Source: Gossypium raimondii (Eukaryota > Streptophyta > Magnoliopsida > Malvales > Malvaceae). Taken from it: 64,000 nucleotides of DNA. The notes under the pieces were generated by a model that saw nothing but the letters and a program-made list of their open reading frames with translations, searched no databases and was not told the origin of the DNA. Shown here piece by piece: positions 46,977-57,225 of this stretch. A program made the translations under genes and the position numbers. The stretch is taken from positions 44,301,733 to 44,365,732 of the forward strand of contig NC_068571.1 of NCBI RefSeq assembly GCF_025698545.1, given 5' to 3'. Positions within the stretch are counted from its first letter, which is position 1. Each line of letters opens with the position of its first letter.

Positions 46977-48600
46977 TTAAATAGATACTTCTGAATTGCC
47001 ATCACTGCTTTCACTTCCACTTCCACTACCACTTCCGCTACTTTCACTACCGCTACCGCTCTCACTGCTCTCACTTCCACTACTACTACTCGAGCTTGAA
47101 CTCTGCTCTTCTTTCTCTTCAGCATTCACTTGAGCTCTAAGAGCTTCTGCGGCACTACGTCCTGCTTTATGTTCTTCATCCTCACTTAAATCAACCTCCT
47201 CATCTATGTCAACTGGTAAGTTTATATCGATGCCAACACCAGTGGATATCTTTTCAGAAGCGTTGTCATCTTGTTTATCGGTTCCCAACCCATCATTGTC
47301 ATCATCATCGTTGACTATATCAACCTGTTCTTCTGATTCATAACTTTTTGGATCTGGTGAAACCTTTGGTTTATTAGGAATTGAAGATGCGTGCTCACCT
47401 CCGCTATTGAAGTCACCAGTGTCAATATGTTCCAGTAATGGAGGAACTGGACTTTTGTTTGAAGACTCGGGTTTTGGCCCTTTACCAAGTGGAGGGGAAT
47501 AAGACTCTGCAGCAGGACCAACTGAAGGAGCCATGGCTGTGGTACCGGTAGCTGCAGCCATGGATTCGCCAGGTTGACGTACATGCCTCAACCGCTTGAC
47601 AGCTCGGTGTAACCGTTCCAACCGGAAAGCCTCGCCATCAAAGAACAAAACAGCATCATTATCCTTGTAATCTTCACAAACACCATCAAATGTCACCTTG
47701 GGTTTTCCATGTTGGTTGTTTTCAAATTCTACCTTAACCCTGTAATCTTTAGACTTATGTAATAATCCTGGTTGGTTCTTATCAATTGATGCTGGCTTAA
47801 ATTCATCTGAAAACAGAACCAAACAAAAACAATATTCAATTCAAAATTCAACGATTTTCATATGTGAAAGATTGGTAAAACTAAACTAAAATCCTTAATG
47901 AATTTTCAACTCTGGGTATTTACAGCAAAAAGAATATGTAAAGTTAATAAGGTAAAAATACTATAAAGGTCCTACTATGAGTCAGATTACATTTTGTTTC
48001 TTCTACTTAAAAATTATAAATTAATCAAAGAGTAAATTAATCTTTCCAATAAAATTTCCATTCATTTTATTGTTAAAAATTAGTCCATGTAGTAGCACCA
48101 GCTTTTAATAGAAATGAATGAAAATTTTAAACCAGTTTGATCTAATGAACATGAACTAATTTACATTTTTTGAGGTCAAAATGCAATTTGACTGCTAGTA
48201 TGGGACCTCTATAGTACTTTTAACAAGTTAATGACATTGAGCATCAAAGCCTAAAATTCAATGATTTGCAATTCTGAATACTGGTAGAACAAGAATATAT
48301 GAAGTTATCCCATTGAAATTAAAGATGGCTAGTTAACAAATTTCTTTCGTTTTCTCGGAAAACATTAAGAACCCAGAAAAAAAAAAAGCAATACCTACCA
48401 TGAAAAACTATTTCTTTTTCTGGGTTAGCAAACAAAACCCAGAAAAAATTAAAAGGAGGAAATGAGTACTTACAGCGTAAAGTACAGAACTTGGAATTAG
48501 GTTGGTGTTGGTCCTTGAAGGAAGACCCTAAACTTATATTGTACCATCGATTAGGCTTAGGAGCAGTACTTGGTTCTTCTTGGCTGCAGTTACTTGCCAT
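46977..48600 (-). CDS. ELL-associated factor (EAF)-like transcription elongation protein
   Basis: Two exons, 48600-48474 and 47806-46977, joined by a GT-AG intron. The total is 957 bp for 318 residues. The N-terminal EAF domain (about 17-115) has NRWYNISLGSSFKD, the junction CTLRYEFKPASID, NDAVLFFDGEAFRLERLHRA and VKRLRH. This family partners ELL in super-elongation complexes that stimulate RNA polymerase II, so the product is probably nuclear. The C-terminal half is disordered: an acidic stretch (DIVNDDDDND, DEEVDLSEDEE) and a Ser/Gly/Glu tail of more than 40 residues. It converges with ClpP3 (217 bp between stops) and diverges from thymidylate kinase. Confidence 0.92.
47949..48224. mobile_element. 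MITE family 1, copy 4 (EAF intron), target duplication visible
   Basis: The left end GGTAAAAATACTATAAAGGT mirrors the right end (minus strand GTTAAAAGTACTATAGAGGT). AAGTTAAT flanks both sides (47941-47948 and 48225-48232). With two more bases the repeat is 9 of 10, which fits the 8-10 bp range of hAT or Mutator-type elements. Confidence 0.82.
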
Positions 48601-49299
48601 TTTCGAAAACCCTAGAAGGAATTTTTGAAAGGGGTAAAAGAAAAAGACGAGTAAGAAAATTAATCAATTGGGGGTCAGAAAAAGGGTGGTTTGGTCTTTT
48701 TAGCTCAGTACTAAAGTTGATAAATTTACCTATGTAGTTTAAAAAGTTGCGAATTTAATACCATACTTTAATTAAGTTACTCTACATTTTAAAGTTTAAA
48801 GTACGGTTATGCGACAAATGTATTATTATAAGTGTAATGTCATATTAACTTATTATTTTTACACATTACTAACTAAAAATCTAGTTAATGGATTAATGAC
48901 AACCATTTAAGTCAAGACAAAATTTATAAATTAAAAATACATACAAACTTTGAATGATATAATTAGAAAATTTGTACTAAATTTACAATTGTACAAATAG
49001 TACGAGACTGATAATTGAATTTAACCAAATAAATTTAACTCTTACTATTTAGGTCAGTACTAAAATTTCAAAATTTGAAAAGTAATAAGATTAAAATTGA
49101 TTAATTCAAAAAGTTCAATGATTAAAATTGATCAAATTAAAATATAAGACTAAATTCACAACTTTCACAAAGTTTAGGGACTAAAAGAAACATTTAACCA
49201 TATATTTAACTTACGCGGGTAAAGGTTAACTCTTTTTTTTTTTTTATAGAAGTCCCCATAGTTTTTTTCCCTCGAAAAATCTCTCATTTTCCCTCTCTA
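48601..49299. other. Shared upstream region of EAF and thymidylate kinase
   Basis: 699 bp separates the two start codons, so this holds both promoters. The middle (about 48695-49205) resembles a TIR element: TAGCTCAGTACTAAAGTTGA at one side, and GTTTAGGGACTAAAAGAAAC with TAAGACTAAATTCACAAC at the other. Gene-proximal promoter sequence may therefore be only about 100 bp on each side. No convincing TATA box. Confidence 0.5.
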
Positions 49300-51270
49300 A
49301 TGGCTGCAGTTCCTCTCAGGTACTTACCCTCTTCCATTTTCATTTTCTGGGTTTTTTGTTTTTATAAATGATTGTTCTTAATCCCATTACAACTTTTTTG
49401 CCCATTAACTGTAAATTGAGTCTTATGTCATTATATTTTCCCCCTTTTAGAACAAAGATCGTTTCTTTATGTTGGGATTTTCTTCGATTGTTTAATTATA
49501 ACTTTTGATTAATCTATAAAGGTGGGTTTGTGTTGAGAATTTGGATTTCAAAAGCAAATGGTATTGAGGCCTTAGTTTAAAAAATAGCAAACTAGTTCTT
49601 ATATGTTAGATCAAAGAGCATACTGCTCCTATTAAAAATGATATCCATTTCTACGTTAAAAATCGGGCTTTTATGTCAGCGTGGAATTTTAACAATAGAA
49701 ATGGAGGAAACCTTTAACAGAAATGACCGGTTTGCTCTTTAATCTAACTATAGGGACTAATTTGACTAATTTTTAGTAAAGGGGTAAAAAGTAATTTTAC
49801 TCCTAGTACAGGGGTCTCCATGATACTTTTACCTGTCCTTTTTTATTTGGATTTGTTTATTATATGATAAACACACACACACATGTATATATATATAGTT
49901 GCAACTTCAAATTTGTCTGTTCAATTGTTTAATTCTTGGATCTGTTTGTATTTCGATCTTAATTGCAGTTTGTAGCATTAGTAGGGACATAACATATGCT
50001 TGCTCTTCTTTTTCGGTTTCTAAGGCTTTGTAAGTACTTTCATGTTTGAATTGGTAGTTTAATCGTCTTATATACTCCATAAAACAGAACTTGTAACTTC
50101 GAAATTGTTGGATTTCAGAAATTTCGATGATTTTTTAGTGAGGAGGAGATCATTGAATTTGAGATTGAATCTTTCCAGCGAGTTTCCACTTAGATCCATT
50201 AGAATGGAAATCAGTGATAATTGTACCCCTTTGAGTGCAAACAATGAATCTAGAGGCGCCTTGGTTGTTTTCGAAGGGTTGGATCGTAGTGGGAAAACGT
50301 CACAATGTGGGAGGTTGGTTTCGTATTTGGAGGGATTGGGTCATTCAGTTGAATTATGGCGATTTCCAGACAGAACTACAAGTGTCGGACAGATGATATC
50401 TGCGTATCGTACAAATAAATCTCAGTTGGATGACCACACGATTCATTTCCTTTTCAGCGCAAATCGGTGGGAGAAGAGGTAAGTGTTGAAACTTATTACA
50501 TACATTGTCCTATAATAATCTTGTCTGGTTGGAAACTACATTGAAAACTAGACCAAGATATCCGTAAACACGTGGTTCTGATAGTAGTATCAGGGTTTAA
50601 CACAAAGTTGTAAGATCAACTATTTGTTTGCAGATCAATGATGGAAACCAAACTGAAAGCTGGAACCACTCTTAGAGTGGACCGTTACTCTTATTCCGGG
50701 GTTGCTTTCTCAACTGCTAAAGGACTTGATTTCGAATGGTGTAAGGTGAAAGCATGCTGCAGAAAAACCAAACTGTTATAAGTATTATTTAGCATATGGT
50801 CATTCATATCAAAATGAGGTCTTTCCTTACAGGCACCAGAGATCGGTTTAATAGCCCCAGATTTGGTCGTGTATCTCGACATAACACCCGAGGTTAGTCA
50901 TGCACTCAACTGCTTCTTCCTTTTTTTATGTTAAATATCCCTATATGACTGAAATATCGTTTCATACTATCAGAAAGCTGCAGAAAGAGGAGGCTACGGA
51001 GGTGAGAGATATGAACAGCTTGAGTTTCAGCGGAAAGTCGCCCAACACTATAAACTCCTCAAAGATTCTTCATGGAAGGTAATATATATGTATATGTCTA
51101 TGTATATGTTGGCCATAGATGAAAGTTTTCTGTGTTGATTGCAGATTGTAGATGCTTGCCAACCCTTGGATGATGTGGAAAAACAGGTGAAAGAGATTGT
51201 ATTACAGCATATCATAGCATGCCAAAAAGGGAAAATTCTTTCATCCGTCTGTGGAGTTTTTATATTTTAA
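49300..51270 (+). CDS. Thymidylate kinase (dTMP kinase)
   Basis: Seven exons: 49300-49319, 49976-50029, 50119-50478, 50634-50745, 50833-50892, 50974-51078 and 51145-51270. They total 837 bp for 278 residues. It phosphorylates dTMP to dTDP for DNA synthesis. The P-loop [11 protein letters not shown] is at 77-87. Also present are [15 protein letters not shown], the DRY motif [12 protein letters not shown], and the lid-like [15 protein letters not shown]. The first 53 residues are basic and Ser-rich, as in an organelle targeting peptide. A second in-frame ATG at 50204 (MEISDN) would give a 225-residue kinase without it. Plant homologue ZEUS1 is known to make long and short isoforms. The 20-bp first exon was placed by frame and splice sites, so it is less sure. 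Confidence 0.92.
49557..49833. mobile_element. MITE family 1, copy 5 (thymidylate kinase intron 1)
   Basis: The right end is intact (minus strand GGTAAAAGTATCATGGAGAC then CCCTGTACTAGGAGTAAAAT). The left inverted repeat is mostly deleted (ATGGTATTGAGGCCTTAG). The interior matches the other copies (TATGTTAGATCAAAGAGCAT, AATCGGGCTTTTATGTCAGC). Confidence 0.82.
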
Positions 51271-51393
51271 ATCGGTGGTGGTGTTTTTGGATTTGGATTT
51301 CAATTTAGTATCTTTTTTCAAACTAGAAATGGTATCCTTGAATTTCACAATATTGCTATGGTTACATTTATTAAGATGTTGTTATAGTTTTAA

Positions 51394-51833
51394 GGTAAAT
51401 TATTAGAAGGTTATTATATTTATTGAATTATTCAAAACTTTTCATTTTAAGTTATTTGATTGATAAAATCATGGTTGTATAGCCTTTTTTGGTTTGCACC
51501 TCCTATACTAATCAAGAGCTCTTTTCTTTTTACAATTTAATTTTTTTCATCAATTAATTTTCAACATATCAAATTTTCGAATCAAAATCTAAACAATTTT
51601 CTTTTCCATCAAATTGTCTTGGATCTAAGGCATGTTTTATTTGTCAATAGATATTGGTCCATCATATGAATTATCAAATTGTCATTTGAGGTCAATAATT
51701 GGATTTAAAAAAAAGTCTAGTAACTTAAATAAATTTTTTAAATAGTTTAGAAGCTATTTTGTACCCTTTTAAAATTAAGTGACCAATATATAAACTTATT
51801 AATGATTTAGTGATCTTGGGTGCAATTTAACCC
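51394..51833. mobile_element. Mutator-type MITE, inverted relative of 36692-37198
   Basis: On the minus strand its end reads GGGTTAAATTGCACCCAAGA then TCACTAAATCATTAATAAGT, closely matching the left end of 36692 (GGATAAACTACACCGAATAT then CACTAAATTATTAGTAAGTT). The interiors share TCTTGGATCTAAGGCATGTT-like words. It fills most of the gap between thymidylate kinase and the next gene. The left boundary is approximate and no target duplication is seen. Confidence 0.78.
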
Positions 51834-51936
51834 CATAAAAGGTGATTCATATGAAAAGGCCAAAACTGGACGTTAAATAAAAAGCCGAAAAGGGTGTTGT
51901 AGCTTGAAGAAATCTACAAAAGAGATTAATTGTTAC

Positions 51937-53625
51937 ATGGCTCTAACAATCTCTCCCTTTTCTTTGCCATATATTCACAAAAACCCGTCAAATTTTCACC
52001 ACAAATTGAAGAACCCTTGTTTATCTTCTATTAAAACCCACCAAATACAATCCAAATCAGGTCTATTTCCAATTTTCTGCACATCGAAACCCAGCACCAA
52101 GAACCTGAAAACATGCAAGAATTGCAAAACCCAATTCGACCCATTGCTCAATCACCCTCGAGCATGCCATTTTCACACTGCCCATTTCGGAGGTAACCAT
52201 TTTTTTTTCTGCATTACTTCGTTTGCACTGATTTCAGCGTTGTATGCTTGAACTGTAAACATAGCCGCATAGGCAAAGTATTTCTGTCAAAATTTGGGGG
52301 TTTTAAGCTTTAGATAACTAAAAGAAAAATGGGTTCTTTTGTTTAGGAATTGTTGATTGAATTTTATTATTATTAGTTTTTTTATCAATGATTTTGGGTG
52401 TTGAATGGTTTAAGTTCTAGCTAAATGAGAGTGGTGACAATCTTGCATAATCAGTTTGCAAAGTTAATTGTTGAATTAACAGTAATAATTTGTAATGATA
52501 AGTTCATTCCTTGTTCATATCTTACCACAATTGGCTTTGTGGGAGCCATAATTGAGATATAGTCTATGTAACTCTCGAGTTTGAGCGTTGGATATGTGCA
52601 CCACATAGGTGTTCAAAAATGAGTTTTTCAATGTATTTGGAAAATCATAGATATGTGTCGAATACGAGTACTAAAAAAACTTAAAAAGTAGAGTAACATG
52701 GGATATGTCGATATTGGAAAGTGACGTGGAGGAAGATGGGATGGAGATCAAGAACGGTTCACCCTATTAGGGTGGAGAGTTGTATTGTGTAGGTGGTGAA
52801 AAGGAACGAAGGGAAGGAAGGGAAAGGATGGACTGTTTGTATAGTAAGGGATCAATGAACATGGCACCTCCTTCAGGTGAGAGAGAGCTTATATCAATGT
52901 TTTTTAAACTGGACCATTGGTTGAGTCAGTTAGGATACCAAATCGCCAATTCAATTGGTTTGACTGGTTCAATCGATTTGAATAAAAAATTATTAAAAAT
53001 TAAAAAAAAAATTAAAAAATTTTGGTTCAATCAGTTTTTAGCCAGTTTATCTGCCAGTTCAATCAGTTCTCAATCTAACCGGGTTAAACCACTCTTCAGA
53101 CCTACCCTGGTAGGTTCGATTCGGTTCAAACAACACTGGCTAATATAGGTTGATCTTGTGGGACACATGGCTGCCTTTGGTTGGTTGGCTGATCCCTTCC
53201 AAGATCTTTGTTAAGTGGGCAACATGACATCATTTAAGTTGCAAGGTATGTGGATGATGTCTTATCGGAGTGGTCTGGTTGTCAGAACTGGTTGACTTGC
53301 ATGTTCCTCACGTCCGGTGAAAGTGTTCATGTTTTGAGCATGTTTTGAACCTTTTTTGCACTTGTTTCAGCTTCCAATATATGCTTTTTGATAGATCACT
53401 CTCAAAACTGTTATTTTTCTTTCAATTAAGTTTCTCATATTCACATTTTTAGGAACATTTTTGTTTACAGGGGAAACAAAGAGGAAATTTGAGAGTGTAT
53501 ATGCAGGGGGCACCATGGATACACCTGAATCTGGTAAAGTATTTCAATACTGGCATTGTTGTGGCTCTGAAGATCCATTTGATCCTGGATGTACTGCTGC
53601 TCCTCATGCTTCTTACGACGACTAA
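51937..53625 (+). CDS. Small CHORD-like zinc-binding protein, probably plastid-targeted
   Basis: Two exons, 51937-52192 and 53471-53625, with a 1278-bp GT-AG intron. The total is 411 bp for 136 residues. The N-terminal 55 or so residues (MALTISPFSLPYIHKNPSNF...) are Ser/Pro/Lys-rich without acids, like a plastid transit peptide. The body has regularly placed Cys/His: CKNC, then ACHFHTAHFGG, then YWHCCGSEDPFDPGCTAAPH. That spacing resembles the CHORD zinc-binding fold (paired Cys, C-x2-H, CC-x-C-x-H). I do not know a described function. The upstream in-frame ATG at 51904 is not needed to reach the targeting sequence. Confidence 0.82.
52890..53145. repeat. Dispersed GGTTCAATC-rich repeat in the intron
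   Basis: Words such as TTGGTTGAGTCAGTTAGG, GGTTTGACTGGTTCAATCG and GTTCAATCAGTTTTTAGCC flank an A-rich core. Similar wording occurs at about 43310-43430. The ORF across it is non-genic. Confidence 0.5.
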
Positions 53626-54597
53626 TGCCGGTTCGCCGCTGTCTTCAAAGACTGATGCCGGGTCGGTTTCTTTATAAACATTTAACTTTGTATGTACTTA
53701 TTATTGGAAGTACATTTCATTCACATTTTGTAGGAAAAAAAAACATGTGATAATGCATCTGTTTATTGTAGGTTCAAGATGAACTATGTGAGATGTTGAG
53801 ACTCTGTTAGTGTAGTTGTTTTTTCAGTTTTTTATGGTTCATTGAACAGTTGAACCAATGATTTCTTTCCGAAATAAGTATGGTAGTGGCTTGGATATTT
53901 GTATGTTTTTGTAAATTTCGAAACAAAATTTGCAAATTTGTTTCAACATCAGAATTTATTTATTGTAAGTATTATATTTGAGTATTATTAATCCATTGGA
54001 TAGCCTTTAGGGTAAATTTGATATATTTGTAGTTTTTACGAAATAATTAGGGTTTTAGGTATTTTTTTATATTTAATAAAATAAACCGATTTGGAGAGAG
54101 AAATAGAAAATGCATCTTACTAGACGCGTTTTCCTGCCAAGTCAGATGAAAACACGTCTAACGGGACGCATTTTCAACCAATGGTAACTTTTCCCAACAG
54201 TAAAAAAAAATTTAACTGCAAAATTTTTTCCAACAGCTAAAAGCGACTAGTTTATATGCTATATAAACTCAAGCCATTTTATTCCCTTTGCTTTTAAACC
54301 CCTTTTTCCTAATTCTCTCAATTCATCCATTCTTTCAATTTTTTCAACGTATTAGTTTTAAATTTTTCATTCAATTTCTCTCCAAGTCTTATTGTTTTAA
54401 TTTTATATTTTGTCTTTATTTTTAATTAATTTTTATGATGACAATTTCGCTTATTTGTTTCCATGACAAGTATATTTCCGACATCCAATTGTAAATGGTA
54501 AAAAAATATTATTATATTTTTTAATTTTAATTAAGTTCATTATTAAGTTGTTAAGATTACTAATTTTATAATTTTTTTTATCTTTATATAATCAGGC
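53626..54597. other. Intergenic DNA, 3' UTR and unknown sequence
   Basis: 53626-53900 is probably the 3' UTR of the CHORD-like gene. 54100-54320 carries the inverted repeat described separately, and the rest is AT-rich. The last 250 bp before the mobile-domain pseudogene may be its decayed 5' part. Confidence 0.45.
54121..54160. repeat. GACGCGTTTTC inverted repeat
   Basis: TAGACGCGTTTTC (54121-54133) and GAAAACACGTCTA (54148-54160) are reverse complements at 12 of 13 positions with a 14-nt loop. A third partial copy (GGGACGCATTTTC) follows at about 54163. Confidence 0.8.
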
Positions 54598-56215
54598 CGA
54601 AAAGCAGATTTTAGAGACGTACATACACAATTTAACTATAAAGGCACCGCGTCTTATTAAACAACACTTGGAAGAGGTGGGATTCTTGCACATATCTTGT
54701 ATGCTCGGGGGGATTAAATTGGATTCTACTCTTATCAGCGCTTTAGTGAAAAGATGGAGACTCGAGACACACATTCCATCTTTCGTGCGGTAAGTGTACA
54801 ATTACACTCGAGGATGTAGTTTTACAACTCGATTTACTGGTGGATGGGTTAGTCGTTACGGGGCGGTGGTCGTTGGTAATTGGAGCGCAATTTACGAGCA
54901 AGGTGTCGGACAATTTTTTTAGTAGCCGGATAAAGATGAAATGGTTGGAAGAAAATTTCAATTGTATCGACAATTCCGCGAGTGTCGTTGAAAGAGAACA
55001 ATACGTCTGAGCATTTATCCTGAGGTTAATTAAGGGTCTTCTAATACCCGATAAATCTCAAAATCTGGTATATTTTAGGTGGCTACTACAACTCATCGAC
55101 TTGAAAGAAGTGAGGCGACTCAATTGGGAAGTAACCGTGTTGACCCTATTGTACCGAGAGATGTGTTGGGCGACGTAACTACAAAAAATTATAATCAGTG
55201 GTTGCATACTCCTTCAGCAATCATGGGCATGGTACCGACTACTATTTTTACATTCCCGAGTAAACACCCCTTATTCTTTCTCACTTGTAATAAGGTAAAA
55301 TTCATTTGATAATATAATTACCATAATATTTTTTTTTCATTATTACATTTTTTAAAGAACATATTATTTGAATATGTGGAACAATGAGGCGAGTCATGTG
55401 GGTATAGCGGACGACATTGAAAATATCTGGCTACTGTTAAATCAACAATTGGAAGTCGAGATTTCTTTTCGAAATTTTAAATTATATAATGTTTACGTAA
55501 GGATTTGAAATTTAATATTGGGTAGATAATCAAATTTATAATTTTGTACTATAGTTTAAACGAACGTCATATGCTGATTTGAGAATTCAAGAATTCATCC
55601 TGGTCAAATTTTTGGCCAAGCGCAATATTTGGCATGTCAAGGTGCCATTGATAGTTCGCGATGGTGGAGATGCACGAATCTCATCGAGTGATACGACAGT
55701 TCGGATTTAGGGAAAGTATTCCACCATCACCCCAAGACATCGAAGAATTGCACAAATCGACTTGCGGGAGAGAACCAACAAAGATTGGGTGAAATGTCAT
55801 GACAAATATATCTACATTTGGGAGCATAGGTACGATTTCATATATATGTTGAATCAATCTCACACCGGAATTGACGACCTCTCCGAATTACATGACATGG
55901 TTTAGACATCATGGTAAGTCATATCTACTCTTGGAGGAGGAAAGGGCTAGACAACATCGTCATAAGAGGTCGAGACGAACCCACATGAATCCTAGGTTGG
56001 GAGTACATGTCTTGATGGAGTCATCATTAGCTCTAACCCCACACGTAGCATTGATGGTTGCACCACCTCCCAATCAGAATGGTTCATATTATTCTGGTGT
56101 TTTCACTAGTCACATTTTTTATACACAAGCACCATATTATGCACCACTGTACCATGTATCAACACCTTTTGCAGGTGTATTTTTTGCACCACCTCCATCC
56201 TAAGTACCAAATAGA
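54598..56215 (+). pseudogene. Plant mobile domain (MAIN-like / PMD) pseudogene
   Basis: The fragments fit the order of plant-mobile-domain proteins: LETYIHNLTIKAPRLIKQHL, LGGIKLDSTLISALVKRWRL, then after a one-base shift CTITLEDVVLQLD, KMKWLEENFNCIDNSASVVE, then WNNEASHVGIADDIENIWLL (about 55377-55436), NIWHVKVPLIV, MHESHRVIRQFGFRESIPPS and MTWFRHHGKSYLL. A frameshift lies near 54790 (CGTGCGGTAAG). Codon 55008-55010 is TGA where Arg is usual, a likely CGA change. Introns separate some blocks. PMD proteins occur both as host silencing factors and inside transposons. This copy is broken, so I call it a pseudogene. Confidence 0.82.
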
Positions 56216-56991
56216 GCGCCAATGTCGACAACAACACGGGCGTATCCATCATTTTCGAAAATTCCATTATTTTATCTACAATCGAGTTATGCGACACCGT
56301 ACACTTATCCATCAATAGTATCACAAACACCCTCGGTGTCATTGTTCTACCAAGGTGGTTCATCTTTGCAACTACATGTTACTTAAACAAATGATATATG
56401 ATGGCAACCTAGGACGACACGACACTCAAGCATGGAAGAACAAGAAGAAGATGAAGATGGAGGTCGAGGTGAAGATGAATATGAAGATGAAAAAGATGAG
56501 GAGTCAGAACCCCAACTATGAAGAAATCCTCCTTGGAACCGACACCCACCAGGTTGTGGAAGACATTCGGTCCAATGACGTGAATGATTTTTTTTTAATT
56601 TTTGTCATGGAAATCATCATTTAATTTATTAACTTTTAATTTGTACTTTATTACATTTTTTATCCGTAATGTACCTATTCCAACTATACAAAAAAAAGTT
56701 GATCAACAGTATTTTACATTAACAATATACTTATTTAGAATCTAAGGAAAAAAAATTAAAAGTTTGGGTTATTGTACTATTGTAATTTTCATATTAGTAG
56801 TATATACTTATTTATTTACAATCTACGAAAAAATGGAATTTTTTATATTATATTCTCTATTTTTACATCAATAATACTATATCAATATTTACAATTTACC
56901 AAAAATTGAGAAGCAATGAAAAAACGAACAAATTGCTTGTTTGTTTGCTTCTTTTTTTTTTTGTATGTCTATAAAAAAATGAATAAATGTG
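56216..56991. other. Decayed 3' sequence and AT-rich DNA
   Basis: 56440-56520 is GAAGATGAAGATGG-type purine repeat, which could be the acidic C-terminal tail of the mobile-domain protein (E/D-rich in one frame). 56620-56990 is AT-rich with homopolymer runs. Nothing else recognised. Confidence 0.45.
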
Positions 56992-57170
56992 TTAATTGGT
57001 TCTTGTCCTCAATGTTTCCCCCAAATGATGATATGTTGGCTTAGTATACCCTAGGTTCCTACAATAACTGCATAACCTCAGTTTGTTTGTCGTCTCTCGA
57101 ATATCCATATTATTGTGTATCCGAGTAGAATTCGGTTGACCTTTTAGTTTGTAACTCAATAAAATATTCA
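56992..57170 (-). pseudogene. Possible degenerate zinc-knuckle fragment
   Basis: The minus frame reads LRLCSYCRNLGYTKPTYHHLGE. It resembles a CCHC knuckle (C-x2-C-x4-H-x4-C) in which the His and last Cys are Tyr. Transposases near plant mobile domains often end this way, but the match is short. The solo LTR at 57226 starts just to its right. Confidence 0.3.
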
Positions 57171-57225
57171 ATAAAACTCGAATGGAGCGCTCGATACAGG
57201 CAGCCACATACTTTCATTTGGGACT

